A DNA stretch of 64,000 bases from Ceratobasidium sp. AG-K (Eukaryota > Basidiomycota > Agaricomycetes > Cantharellales > Ceratobasidiaceae). This document shows positions 21,771-34,006 of the stretch, piece after piece. The DNA lies in the NCBI GenBank assembly GCA_037039685.1, contig JAWNGF010000002.1, forward strand, positions 4,898,001 to 4,962,000, written 5' to 3'. The position numbers and the translations under genes were made by a program. The stretch's first letter is position 1. Each line of letters starts with the position of its first letter. The notes below the pieces were generated by a model, which saw only the letters and a list, made by a program, of their open reading frames with translations, was not told the DNA's origin and did not search any database.

Positions 21771-24700
21771 CTGTGTGTGGAGAGACCAAAGAACCAGCAA
21801 TGGAAACAATGTACTTTAGAGCAACAAATGAATCAACCATTGTTTATGCAAACATCGCTGGAATCACAGAACCAGTCCCTACTCTCATTGATTCTGGAGC
21901 TTCTAAAAACTTTATGGACATCTCTTGGGCCCGCTCCAACAACATTCCTCTCATTGAGCTTCCCTCTCCATGAAAAGTAATTGGCATCCAGGGAAAAGAA
22001 CTCTCACACCAAATACGCTTCAAAGCCAAGCTCATACTGGACGTAGAAGGAAGAACCTTCAAACAAATCTTTTTTGCCATGCCTACTGGAGAAACCAAGC
22101 TCATTCTAGGATTTGAATGGTTAGAAGAGGCAAACCCCAATATTAACTGGAGAATGAAGCACATATCATGGCGACCTGAACCCATACAGGGAAGAACAGC
22201 CTCAATAGACAACCTACCAGAAGAATTCAAGGAATTTGCCAATGTGTTTAGTGAGGAAAAGTTCAAAAGAATTCCAGATCATCGCCCATACAACTGTGCC
22301 ATCAACTTCAAGGAAGGGGCCAAACTTCCAAAACCAGCCAGACCTATCCTGCCCTCACCGGCCAAATCTATTGCACTAAGGGAATACCTGGATGAGGAAA
22401 TTGCCGCCGGGAAAATTTGACCCAGCAAATCCCCCATTGCATCACCCTGCTTCTTTGTCAAGAAACCTATCAATCCAAAGAACCCAGAAGCAGTGCAACA
22501 ATTACGGCTTGTTCAAGACCTCAGAGGAGTGAATGCCATTACAAAGAATGACAGGTTCCCAATGCCCTTAATGGAAGACCTTCTGGATAAAATCAAGGAT
22601 GCAAAAATTTTCTCCAAAATCGATCTGCGCATGGGTTTCAACAATATCAGAATCAGGGAAGGGGACAAATGGAAGACAGCTTTCAGAACCAAGGAAGGCC
22701 TATTTGAATACATTGTCATGCCATTTGGTCTAAAGAACGCACCCGCTATTTTCCAAAGATACATGAACCACATTTTCCATGACCTTATTGACGTATGTGT
22801 CATAGTATACATTGACGACATCCTAGTCTTCTCTAAAAACAGAAGCCAACATACTATAGATGTCAGGAAGGTGCTGAAGATCTTATTGGATGAAAACCTA
22901 TTTGCAAAGCTCCCGAAATGCGAATTCTTTGTCACCAAACTTACATATACCGGACTTGGAATCAGTGATTCTGGCATCTCTATGGAAGAAGAGAAGGTCA
23001 AGGCAATAAAGGAATGGAAGGAACCAAAAACGGTCAAACAGGTTCAAGCGTTCCTAGGATTTGCAAACTTCTACTGAAGATTTGTACCAAATTTTAGCTG
23101 CTTAGCAAAACCCTTGACAACCCTAACAAGAAAGGATAACAAATGGAAATGGGAGAAGGATCAACAGGAGTCTTTCGATGCCCTGAAAGCAGAAATTAGC
23201 AAGGAACCCACACTACGCCATCCTGACCCTGAGAAACCCTTTTTTCTGGAAATGGATGCAAGCGGAGTAGCAATGGGGGCAATTCTTTCTCAAAGGCAGG
23301 ATGATGGCTACCTACACCCTATAGTGTTCCTGTCAAAATCCTTCAATGAGGCGCAGCTCAACTACGACATCCATGACAAGGAACTTATGGTGATCATAGA
23401 GTCACTGACACATTGGAGGTTATACCTTGAGGGAACAAAGGACCCAATCACTATCTACACCGATCACAGAAACCTACAGTTCTGGAAAGAAGCAAGAACG
23501 TTCAACCATTGACACGCAAGATGGCATCAACTACTGGCTTCCTACAACTTTGATATCATATACCGTCCTGGAATCCTTTTGTCTAAGCCAGACCTACTGT
23601 CAAGACGATCTGACCATGAGAATATTCCCACACCAGAACAAATTATGATATCCGCTGAAAAGTTTAAAGGATTTATGGGGCAGATAGACACAGACATTAT
23701 GGCAACAATCAAGGAAGCACAAGAAACTGACAAAGGACTGGCAAAAATCAAGGAAATCTGCAAATCAAGGGAATTGCTACCTAAAACCCTACAACATAGT
23801 GCAAAAGATTACGACTTCAAGGAAGGACTAATATGGTACAAAGGAATAATTTACGTCCCGGAAGATAAGGAAGCCAGACTGTCCATCATGCGACTACACC
23901 ACGACTCAAGGATTGCAGGGCATCAGGGGCAAGCCAGAATGTTGGAACTAATAGCAAGAAGGTACTTTTGGCCAGGAATGAAGCAGAGCGTAAACAGATA
24001 CGTGGAGTCCTGTGAGACCTGCCAACAAACAAAGGGATCAAAGTCAATAGTACTGATCAAACCTCTAGAAATTCCAAAAGGCCCCTGGGAAGACATAGCA
24101 TTTGACTTTGTAGTAAAACTGCCAAAGTCCAGAGGATCAGACAGCATCATGGTGGTGGTAGACCGGTTCTCAAGAATGGCGCATTTCATACCCTGCAAAG
24201 AATCTCACACAGCAAGCAAGCTGGCAAATCTTTTTGTCACAAATGTTTGGAAACTACACGGCTTCCCAAAAAGCATGATTTCAGACTGGGGGACCACTTT
24301 CAGTTCTAAACTCATGAAGGCCATTTACGAAAGAATTGGAACTAGCCCAAGTTTCAGTACTGCCTACCACCCACAGACAGATGGAGTAACAGAAAGAATC
24401 AACCAATGGATGGAAGGCTGGCTACGATCCTTTGTCAACTACCGACAAGATGATTGGGCGGACTTGTTACCAATTGCAGAATTCAGTTATAATCTGCAGA
24501 AGCATCAGGTAACAGGTAATTCCCCTTTTGCAATAGTCTACGGCAGGGAACCACTGTGGAACATTTCATCAGAAGAAACAATGGTCCCTGAAGCAAACAC
24601 CATTACAGAAAAATGGCGTAGCATCCACGACAAGGCAATTGCATCAATGGAAAGCCAAAGGCTGCTGGAGGAAGAACCAAAAAACAAGTACCAAGAAGGG

Positions 24701-24972
24701 GATCTAGTATGGCTGTTGGGAAGAAATATCCAAACAAAAAGACCCTCAAAGAAACTGGATAACAAGAAGCACGGACCATTTGTTGTGAAGCAAAAGATAG
24801 GATCTCATGCTTATGAGCTCACCCTGCCAGCAACAATGAGGGTGCACCCTGTTTTCCACATTGATTTACTCAGCCATTACATAGAAGACACGGAGTTCAA
24901 GCAAAACCAACCCCAACCTCCGCCGATCATTACTGAAGAAGGAGAAGAAGAATATGAAGTAGAAAGGATTTT

Positions 24973-25429
24973 TGTCGTGAGCCAGCTCTCTCCATCGGAC
25001 TCATCTGTCGTCTCGCCCGCCTGTCTTCTCCTTTGCGTTGTGTTTCTGTTTCCGTTTGCCGTGTTGCCACCTTCGTGTGGTTGATTGTGTTACACTGTGT
25101 AACATGGCTGTGCTTTGTACGAGTCATGTCTGTTCATACAGCATGACTCACATGGACACTCCTGATTGGTAGACTTGCTTGACTCATGTGGCTGCTCTTT
25201 GTATGACTCGGCCACCTTTTTGAATATATATAGAGGACCAACAAGCCTGGTAACCCCAGCTTGTTTTGTCTTGTCAAACATCCCTTTTGAGTGACACTTT
25301 GAACCACCCCTACCCTCAAGAGCCTACAGACACTTAAGTGTGTTGCAGTTCAAGAGGTCACTTAGGTCTTAGTGCTGTCCACTCCCCATTGCAGCTTGTC
25401 TCATAGCCACCAAGAAGAAGCTTATGACA
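24973..25429 (+). repeat. Solo LTR, family 1 (457 bp), inside the chromodomain of C
   Basis: TGTCGTGAGCC to CTTATGACA with ATTTT at 24968-24972 and 25430-25434. Taking it away with one ATTTT restores the pol reading frame across the chromodomain. Confidence 0.94.
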
Positions 25430-25713
25430 ATTTTGGACTGGAAGGAGACAAAAGATGGCCTTTTTTACAGGGTCAGATGGAAGGGTTATGGAAGTGAAGA
25501 AGACATGGAACAAAGGGCAGAAGATTTTGGTCACCTTTCAAAGATCATCAAGGGCCTTCTATGCCGACACCCCAAAGCTCCCATGCCATCTAACTACGTT
25601 CCAGGAAAGATAAAAGGCAGAAGGGGTGCAACTGGTAGGGATATCTGCAAAACTTGCTACTACTCCAAAAAACACTTCCAACTCAACGCTCTAAATCTCT
25701 TCTGCGCTCCACA

Positions 25714-26478
25714 ATGCCTGCTGTTACCCGCGCCACCATCTCGAACAACCTTGTCCGCGTCCTTGAGGGACCCGCCTTTGCCACTGCAAGGATCCTCGAC
25801 ACTGGAGCAGCCCTCTACGTTTTCAAGAGGTCGCAGCAGAGCTCCGGGAGAATGCACTTCAGGGCGTCAGACGATGTTCTACACTCAGACCTGGGAGAAT
25901 TCCAGTGGGTCGGAAAGAAATGGCCAACACGCATGCAGCTTCTGCGGAAAGACATCTTCGTTTGCCAAGGGTGCGCCGCATTCCAGGTCTCAGAGGTTGT
26001 CCTCCTCTCCACCCATATGCTTGGAGTGGTTGAATGGGGACAAGAAGGGGCATACTCAAGCAAGTGGGTACCAGGGTACGACGGGAGACAACCCACACTC
26101 CGACCTAGGTGGAACGACGCTTGGGACGCCAACTACAAAAGGGACCTGAGCAACTGGAAGATGGAAAGGGGAAGGTACCAGAAAGAGAAGTTCGAATGGG
26201 CGCCGAACTGGTGGAAGTGGGAGGAGGCGGACGTGTCGGCATGGAAGGAGACGGAACCTGACATGCGACAATGGGATGAGGAGTTTGTGGAGACCCAGAA
26301 GAGGGTCTTAGACTGGTCCAGGGCTGACTGGACAAAAGAGGAGACATGGGAAGAATGGGAGAAGTTCTTGGATGAACCAGGTAACACTGTGTTCAATCCC
26401 ATTGACCTGACCCTGGAGGAGGACAAGGGACTGGAGGAGTACATGCTCACAAAGGGCAAGGAGGGTGGGATCCAGTAG
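25714..26478 (+). CDS. ORF3 of element C, unknown 254-aa protein
   Basis: Intact 765-nt ORF overlapping 436 nt of the pol frame. Contains VLHSDLGEF, GKKWPTR, a CxxC (CQGC), LLSTHMLGVVEWGQEGAYSS, then a tryptophan- and glutamate-rich part (DWSRADWTKEETWEEWEKF) and DEPGNTVFNPIDLT near the end. No known domain recognised. Stays 42 nt short of the 3' LTR. Confidence 0.78.
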   Translation: MPAVTRATISNNLVRVLEGPAFATARILDTGAALYVFKRSQQSSGRMHFRASDDVLHSDLGEFQWVGKKWPTRMQLLRKDIFVCQGCAAFQVSEVVLLSTHMLGVVEWGQEGAYSSKWVPGYDGRQPTLRPRWNDAWDANYKRDLSNWKMERGRYQKEKFEWAPNWWKWEEADVSAWKETEPDMRQWDEEFVETQKRVLDWSRADWTKEETWEEWEKFLDEPGNTVFNPIDLTLEEDKGLEEYMLTKGKEGGIQ

Positions 26479-26577
26479 AGCCTGTCCAGGTCCCCTAGAC
26501 GGTCTCTTAGGGGGGAGTAATGTTGTGAGCTAGCTCTGTCCATTGGACTTGCCTGTTGCCTTGCCCGCCTATGTTCC

Positions 26578-26989
26578 TGTCATGAGCTGACTAAGCTCAG
26601 ACATTTTATTCTGATTTTATATCTTTTTTTCCGAACACTTTCCTTTTTTGGTACATATGTCCTCTGGCGCTTATCTTGTATCATGTGATGTATTTGTCTT
26701 TTCATTTGATATTGGTGATGCTTCCGGAACTTCCAGAATGTCAAGTCATATCTCTTATCTTGCTTATCATTGGTTGTACTCGGCTTTCCCACACTGATAG
26801 ATGATGACGTGGCCTTGATACCTCATGTATATAAACCCAGAGGTCAAGCCGGTTAACGACAAGGCTTGACCTCCTCTCCATTAGGACTTGCTCAATCAAT
26901 CCTCTCACTATCACTACTCCTTGGGTTCTAAGACTTGTCTAAGTCAAACCCCTTAACTTTTATATACCTAATTGACCCAAGTCGGGACA
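26578..26989 (+). repeat. 5' LTR of element D (412 bp)
   Basis: TGTCATGAGCTG to AGTCGGGACA. TATATAAA at 26828-26835; predicted RNA start at AAGGCTTGACCT, 26861. Confidence 0.94.
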
Positions 26990-26991
26990 TT

Positions 26992-27003
26992 AGGTCAAGC
27001 CTT
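26992..27003 (+). other. Self-primer binding site of element D
   Basis: AGGTCAAGCCTT, two bases after the LTR end. It is the perfect complement of AAGGCTTGACCT at 26861-26872, which again lies 33 bases after the start of TATATAAA (26828). The sequence is unrelated to that of family 1 but the geometry is the same. Confidence 0.78.
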
Positions 27004-27471
27004 TCTAGCATCGGCCTTAAGCCCCTGCTCTTCCATCAAGTAGATAGAACGTACACGGGAAAACGGGCATAGTACAACGGACAAAGAGCTATACTTGATA
27101 TAGACCAGTAGTTCCACGTCACTATACGCTGTCAGTGAACCCAATCGTTATCCTTTTTTGGGTCATAGCGGCTTTAGTCAGCTAAATACACCCTTACTCT
27201 GTCATACACTGTCGCTATCACGCCCGCCCAAGGCTGTTGATAACTGATAAGATCAGAAAAGGAGTATAAAAAGCAAAAGCTTAGCATCTAGCACCCTTCA
27301 CATCCAAATCAACATCTTGAGGAAGCCAGATCCTCTCAAGCAAAAACTGGAAAGTGGTCGGAGCACCACCCAAGTTAACACTCTCATCCATCAAGAACCA
27401 CATCCACTTGTTGTTTCCATCAGTACACACTAAAAAAGGACTAATTAGTAACTAACTAATTAACCTTAAAA

Positions 27472-28281
27472 GTGTTTCCCGCATTTTTTAGAGTCTGCAA
27501 AGCAGTCTTTAGACTCAAGGACTTCGTACTTGATCTAGACACCAAGGTCGACAAATTAAACAGTCAAATTGAGGTACTAGAAGAGGATCAAGTCGAACAA
27601 GCAGAGGATTTAAGGGTTGAACGTACTCAAAATGACGAAAACTACAATCAACTTGAAGCCGATTATCAATCTCTTCATTCAAGGCTTGAGTTCGTCGAAA
27701 TTAACCTTGACAACACAAACAAGCAACAAGCCAATCAAGATCGTGTCCAAAGCATAAATCTAGCTGACACCAATATCAAAGTCAAGCGCTTGCAAGAACA
27801 AACCCGTGTGTTGATTGAAAATTGTGACCAACTTATTAAAATCCAAGAAAAACACACTCGAAAAGTCGAAACCCTCATCAACAACAACAAACGACAGTGG
27901 CGTACTATCGAAACCCTTAAAGATAAAATCAAGGGCAAATACTGTCATCTCGCAGCAGAAGTGCGTATTCCTATTAACCAGGATTACGGCCTTCTAAATC
28001 ACCTTAATACCATTGCACCCAACCCTTTTCAGTGGGACCAAGACCTTGACTCACACAGGAACAACACAGGGAACAGCTTAGACTAGAGTCCCTAAAACTC
28101 TTTATTGAAGACGTTCGTCGTAACTACATATACAAACAGTACGACGAACTAGGAGTAATCAACGCGTTGTTCTTGGAAGACAAAAATGTTGACCTGATAT
28201 CTTTGAGGAGTTTGCGCATCATTAAAGACAGAAGGGTTCAAAGAAGAATCCGTGATATTTTGTACGGCCTTGGATCTCAAT
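27472..28281 (+). pseudogene. ORF0 of element D, coiled-coil protein without ATG
   Basis: The open frame 27472-28086 has no ATG at all. It encodes a long heptad-type stretch (KVDKLNSQIEVLEEDQ and on) typical of a coiled coil, with a charged, basic part after it. Just before its stop a second frame opens and carries on similar lysine- and arginine-rich coding to TAA at about 28281, so a one-base frameshift near 28060 is likely. It lies between the primer site and gag, where most Ty3/gypsy elements have only a leader. Function unknown. A TATAAAAA-like motif at 27265 lies upstream. Confidence 0.5.
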
Positions 28282-29632
28282 AAATCTACCTTTTTTCCCG
28301 CTCCAATATGTCGAGAGCCCCATCACCTAGTCAAGGGGGATTTACCCAAATTTCAGCAACATCTGGACCCGATGTAGTTGCACAGGCAATCAATGCCTTA
28401 ATAGACAAAGTGCGAAAAATTAACGGTCATATTAATGCCTTAAATGGTATCACCTCTACCCTAGAACTGGGAATCGACAATAACATTGCAGATATCCATG
28501 CAATTCAAAATCAAACTGCACAAATTGCACCCCTTCACCAATTAATGAATGCGGTGTCTCAGTCACTTGCAAACCTCGGTGCAACACCCTCCACCACTGC
28601 GTCAACAACCACCCCAGGATACAAACTCAAAATGCATCCCCCAGAAGAATTCTCTGGAGATGTAGATAAATTTGATGAGTTTAAGTCGCAATGTACTTTG
28701 TACATAAATCACACATCCCCACAAGCAACCACAGAACAAAAAATCACTTATATCATGGGTTATTGCAAGCGGCCTGCCTATGTATGGATGCAACCTGGAA
28801 TTGATGTAGACACGGCAAGAAGGGGAGCAACAAATTGGCTACATGACATGGATGAATTCTGGAACGAAATGCAAGCTAGGTTCGGCAATGTTCACAAGAT
28901 CGACCAATATAGACAACTATACAAGAAGTTGATCCAGAAGAACTCTGTCCAAGATTATCTACGAGACTTTGTTACTTACTCATCGGTACTTGGGTACACT
29001 GATTGAGTACTTTGTGATGATTTCTATGACGGTCTTAAGGATGAAATCAAGATGGCCATGGTGTCACAGAACTTTAAACCCCATGAAGCAACAAGGACAT
29101 TCAACCAAGTTCACAAAAGAGCCCTGGAAATTGACTCCACAATGAATGCCATTAATGCACCAAAGAAATTGCAAAGCCCACAAACCAGCACTTCGAAACA
29201 AACTACTTCCAAGACAACTCCAAGCACTCCAAACACCTCACTGGGTCAAAGATTCAATGTAAACGATTGTGTCTTTATGTCAAAACCTACAGGGGGGGTG
29301 CAATATGGCAAAATCTCGAGCATTACCAGAAACGCCAAAGGCCGTCCAGTTCCACAGATCTCCTGGGACAATGGGACAAAAGGAGATGTCCCTTTTGGAG
29401 CAATTCAAAAAGACACCCAAACCAGTACCTTCAACGCTCCTATTATTCAAACACCCAAATCGTCCATTCCTGCTAAAGACCCCAATGCAATGGATCTTGA
29501 TGGAAAAGGAAAAGGACCAATGATTTGCTTCACCTGCGGCGGCAAGGGACACTCAGCAAGAGTCTGTCCTTCCAAGAACACAGCCTCAGGGTTTGAAGCT
29601 CAGATTGAAGAAATCTCTTCAGACATCGAATC

Positions 29633-29639
29633 GGGAAAA
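29633..29639 (+). other. Slippery heptamer at gag/pol boundary of D
   Basis: GGGAAAA as G GGA AAA in the gag frame. With the solo LTR at 29649 set aside, pol is exactly the -1 frame and open from this point, and gag ends shortly after at 30148-30150. The solo LTR entered 9 nt downstream of the heptamer. Confidence 0.65.
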
Positions 29640-29648
29640 GACGTCACC

Positions 29649-30133
29649 TGTCGTAAGCTTCTTCTTGGTGGCTATGAGACAAGCCGCGACGGAGAGTGGA
29701 CGGCACTAAGACCTAAGTGACCTCTTGAACCGCAACACACTTAAGCGTCTGTAGGCTCTTGAGGGTAGGGGTGGTTCTAAGTGTCACTCAGAAAGGATGA
29801 TTTGACGAGACAAAACAAGCTGGGGTTACCAGGCTTGTTGGTCCTCTATATATAACCAAGAAGTGGCTGAGTCATACAAAGCGTAGCCACATGAGTCATA
29901 GCAGTCAACCAGTCAGGAGTGTCCGTGTGAGTCATGCTGTATGAACAGACATGACTCGTACAAAGCACAGCCATGTTACACAGTGTAACAAATAACCACG
30001 AGAAGGTGGCAACGCGGCAGAAAACAAAGGGAAAGAACAAACACAAACACAGACACAGACACAGACACAGACATAGACATAGAGAGAGGATGAGACGCAG
30101 ACGAGTCCAATGGCAAGAGCATGGCTCACGACA
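29649..30133 (-). repeat. Solo LTR, family 1 (485 bp), between gag and pol of D
   Basis: TGTCGTAAGC to CACGACA on the plus strand, flanked by TCACC at 29644-29648 and 30134-30138. It carries a short (ACACAG)n run near 30040-30085 that makes it longer than other family 1 LTRs. It must be younger than D. Confidence 0.94.
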
Positions 30134-33100
30134 TCACCGAGGCTTATTAAGGAGCCAAGTACTTGGTGATATATTAGCTAGTAATATGGATGAACTAGAA
30201 ATCATGTCAATATCAAATGAAAACCAATTATACCTTGATTTCACCGCTCATCCACTAGCTATGGCTCCTGATTCTAAGTCAGTTAACAGATCAAAAAAAT
30301 TCTCTGGACAAGCACTCCTTGATTGCGGCGCAACCTCCTGTTTCATCAACCCTTCCCTAGCAACAGAAGCAAACCTTCCCCTTTTCCAACACGAAAAACC
30401 AAAGACTCTGCGAGTTATAGACGGGCGAGAAGTTTTGTCTGGAAAAGTCACCCACTATACCAAATTTAAACTTGTCATGGGAACACATTCCAGTGAAATA
30501 GAATGTCATGTCACAAACATTGGAAGACACCCCATCGTACACGGGATGTCTTGGCTCAAGAAACATAACCCACAAATTAATTGGAAAAATAGGACAATTG
30601 CATACACAAGCAAATTCTGCTCAAAAAACTGCCTAAAGATCCCATCTACTCTCCAAATTGCAGCCGAAACTACTTTACCAGAGGAATACAAAGAGTTTGC
30701 AGATGTATTCAACGAGTCCAGATTAGAAGAACTCCCACCTCACAGGCCAACTGACATTACGCTCAACCTTCTACCAGAAGCTAAACTAAAGCACGGCCCT
30801 ATTTACAAAACATCCCCAGCTGAAGACAAAGAAATGAAGAAAGTACTAGAAACCCTTATCTGAAGGGGACACATTCAGATTTCTAAGTCTCCTTTGGCTT
30901 CCCCGGTTCTATTTGTCAAAAAACCACATCCAGAAGATCCAAACAACCCAGAGTTACGCTTTTGCGTTGACTACAGATATGTGAATTTGCTATGCAAATT
31001 CAACGCAAGTGGAATCCCTCTACTGGACCAATGGTTAAGGGCCCTGGAAGGATTTGTCATTGGCACCACTCTAGACTTGGCACAGGGATTTCATCAAACC
31101 CGAATAGCAGCAGGCCATGAATGGAAAACAGCATTCAAAACTCAATACAGCATGTATGAATGGAAAGTCATGCCCTTTGGTCTCAAAAACGCTCCATCAA
31201 GTTTCCAGTCCCTAATGAACTCTATATTCAGGGACATTATGGGGGTTTTCGTACTCGTATACATTGATGATATCTTCGTTTTTTCCAAACGAGTCGAAGA
31301 TCATCCAGGACACATAAAAGAGGTGCTAAGAAGACTTAGGGAACACAAGCTGATTGCAAAATTGAGGAAATGCAAGTTCCACCAAACCAAACTGGACTGG
31401 GTAGGATTGGTCATTTCCAATAAAGGAATTGAAACGGATCAGGAAAAGGTCACGGCTGCTATGAATTGGAAAGCACCCAAGAATGTCAAACAAGTTCAAG
31501 AGTTCCTAGGATTCGTCAATTTCTATCGAAGATTCATTCAAGACTTTGCTGGCAAAGCCAGACCTCTATATAACCTACTTAAGAAGGATCAAAAGTGGCA
31601 GTGGACAAGCAAAGAACAAGAGGCCATGAACACACTAAAAGAAGCTCTTAAGGGGGCACCTGTAATGATGCAGCCCGATCAAAATAAGGAATTTTTCCTC
31701 GAGACAGACGCGTCGGGATTTGCCACAGGAGCAGTTTTATCTCAGAAGGATGAAGAAGGGAAATTACACCCTGTAGCTTTTCTTTCTAAATCACTGAATC
31801 CGGCTGAACGAAACTACGACATTTTTGACAAGGAACTATTAGCAATTATTAGAGCCTTCAAAGAATGGCGGCACTTACTTCAAGGCACAGAAAAAGCCAT
31901 TCAAGTGATGACAGACCACAAAAATTTGGAATACTTCTCATCATCCAAACAATTGAATCAACGCCAAATCCGCTGGATGAATTTTTTGGTGGACTTCAAC
32001 TTCCAAATCTTGTACAGGCCAGGAAACCAAAACAAAAAAGCAGACATTCTCTCGAGGCAATATGACCTAGAACCTTTGGGGGGGGTAGAGAACCAAGTTC
32101 TCCTCAAACCAGACATTTTTATTTCGGCTATTACCCCTGACCAGGAGATTAACGATCTAATCAGAGAAGCAATCCTCAAAGATCCCAGATTAGAGGAAGC
32201 CCACAATAAGCTGAGAAACGGAGAAAAAGTCAAAGATTGGGAATACAGAGAAGGACTCCTAATGTTCAAAGGAAAGATCTTTGTCCCCAAGGATGAAACC
32301 ATCAGAAACCTGATATTGGAATCGCGCCATGACAATATTACAGCTGGGCATCCTGGACAAGCAAGAACATTGGAATTGGTCTCAAGAACTTACTACTGGC
32401 CAACCATGAAGAAATTTGTTCACTCTTATGTGTCACACTGCGAAACATGCATTCAAGTTAAACCATCGAACCAACTCCCCACAGGACTACTACGTCCTTT
32501 ACATATTCCTGAGAGACCTTGGGAAGAGATCTCCTATGACATGATTGTAGGGCTCCCAGAATCAGAAGGATATGACGCAATCTTAACAGTGGTAGATTGG
32601 TTCTCCAAGATGGCACACTATCTCCCTTGCAAATCAATGGCCACAGCAGTAGACATAGCCAATATCTTTGTTGCAAACATTTGGAAACTTCACGGCACCC
32701 CAAAAGCAACAGTCTCGGATAGAGGATCCACTTTCAACTCAAAGTTCATTAGGCATCTGTACAAACAGTTGGACGTAAAACCTACCTTCAGCACAGCCTA
32801 CCACCCAAGGACAGACGGACAGTCAGAACGGGCAAACCAAGTCATTGAAATCTTTATCAGGGCTTTTGTCAACCATAGGCAAAACAACTGGGTGGCCCTG
32901 CTCCCTATGGCAGAATTTGCGTACAACAATGGAATCCAAGCATCCACTGGCAAAACCCCTTTCCAAATCTGCCAGGGTTTCAACCCTAGAATGAACATTG
33001 GGGAAGAATCAGACTATACTGTTCCTGAAGCTGATGCCCATGCGGAATTCCTGTTGAAAGGATACGACGAAGTTAAAGCCGCCCTCATTCTAGCAAACCA

Positions 33101-33594
33101 GTCCTATAAACACTACTTTGATAAAGGAGCCAAAGAACCAGAAGAGATAAACCCGGGAGATAAAGTCTGGCTTAATCATCAGAACATTTACACAGACAGA
33201 CCCTCAGTAAAACTCTCCCACAAAGTTTTAGGCCCTTACAAAGTAATGGAAAAAGTAGGGACTCATGCCTTTAGACTGGAACTACCAAAATCAATGAAGA
33301 TTCATCCTGTCTTCCACGTCATGCTGCTCAAGAAATTCCACTCTGATCCCCACGGCCGCGAACCTACTCAACCACCCCCTATTGTCACACAAGAAGGAGA
33401 AGAAGAATGGGAAGTCAAAGAGATCCTTAATTCCAAGAAAATCCGCCGTCAACTCCACTATTATGTCAAGTGGAAAGGATACTCTCATGCAGACAACTCT
33501 TGGCAATCAAAGGAAGATCTCAAGAACGCTCCTGAACTGGTTGATAAATTTCACAAACTTCACCCCACCGCGCCAGGCCCTTAGGAGGGGGTAA

Positions 33595-34006
33595 TGTCAT
33601 GAGCTGACTAAGCTCAGACATTTTATTCTGATTTTATATCTTTTTTTCCGAACACTTTCCTTTTTTGGTACATATGTCCTCTGGCGCTTATCTTGTATCA
33701 TGTGATGTATTTGTCTTTTCATTTGATATTGGTGATGCTTCCGGAACTTCCAGAATGTCGAGTCATATCTCTTATCTTGCTTATCATTGGTTGTACTCGG
33801 CTTTCCCACACTGATAGATGATGACGTGGCCTTGATACCTCATGTATATAAACCCAGAGGTCAAGCCGGTTAACGACAAGGCTTGACCTCCTCTCCATTA
33901 GGACTTGCTCAATCAATCCTCTCACTATCACTACTCCTTGGGTTCTAAGACTTGTCTAAGTCAAACCCCTTAACTTTTATATACCTAATTGACCCAAGTC
34001 GGGACA
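33595..34006 (+). repeat. 3' LTR of element D (412 bp)
   Basis: Same length as the 5' copy, with one difference seen. Followed directly by the GTTCC duplication and the rest of the C LTR. Confidence 0.94.

Larger units (their letters stand above)
21746..26149 (+). pseudogene. pol of element C, stops at arginine positions, chromodomain split
   Basis: The -1 frame to gag. Protease DSGASKNF, RT with YIDDILVF, RNase H (MDASG, where B has TDASG), integrase finger and core. TGA stops at 21971, 22418, 23075 and 23510 all stand where B or the consensus has arginine, which fits CGA to TGA. The integrase motif SDRG reads SDWG. A solo LTR at 24973-25429 cuts the chromodomain between EYEVER and LDWKE; the frame resumes after it and runs to 26149 over ORF3. 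Confidence 0.92.
28308..30150 (+). pseudogene. gag of element D, one stop and a solo LTR inside
   Basis: ATG 28308; the capsid-like part runs through HPPEEFSGDVDKFDEFKSQC; TGA at 29004-29006 is in frame with the rest. A CCHC knuckle CFTCGGKGHSARVC lies near 29529-29570. The end of the frame lies across the solo LTR at 30148-30150. The region near 29250-29400 (NDCVFMSKPTGGVQYGK) has a small, SH3-like look, not assigned. Confidence 0.87.
29633..33584 (+). pseudogene. pol of element D (PR-RT-RNaseH-IN-chromodomain), one stop
   Basis: Protease with LLDCGATSCF (DCG in place of the usual DSG or DTG), RT with VYIDDIFVFS near 31260, RNase H ETDASGFATG, integrase finger CETCIQVK and core VVDWFSKM, SDRGSTFN, DGQSERANQ, then a canonical chromodomain EEWEVKEIL...YVKWKGYSHADNSW near 33400-33510. 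TGA at 30861-30863 is the only stop, in the linker before RT. The protease part begins after the solo LTR; the long block 30894-33584 is intact. Confidence 0.92.
26578..34006 (+). mobile_element. Ty3/gypsy chromovirus D (LTR family 2), nested in 3' LTR of C
   Basis: A 7429-bp element flanked by GTTCC at 26573-26577 and 34007-34011. The 412-bp LTRs differ at a single seen position (GTCAAGTC versus GTCGAGTC), so it is very recent. The order is LTR, primer site, coiled-coil ORF0, gag, pol with chromodomain, purine tract AGGAGGGGGTAA (33583-33594), LTR. A family 1 solo LTR at 29649-30133 separates gag from pol. It lacks the ORF3 of family 1. Confidence 0.95.

Noticed and set aside
30040..30085. 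Short (ACACAG)n run as a regulatory repeat or CRISPR-like array
   Set aside because: It is a simple microsatellite in one solo LTR; no spacer structure. CRISPR does not apply to this kind of DNA.
29973..30863. Apparent long ORF that begins with a basic repeat and continues into protease
   Set aside because: Its first 55 codons are antisense LTR sequence read by chance into D pol; not a real fusion protein.
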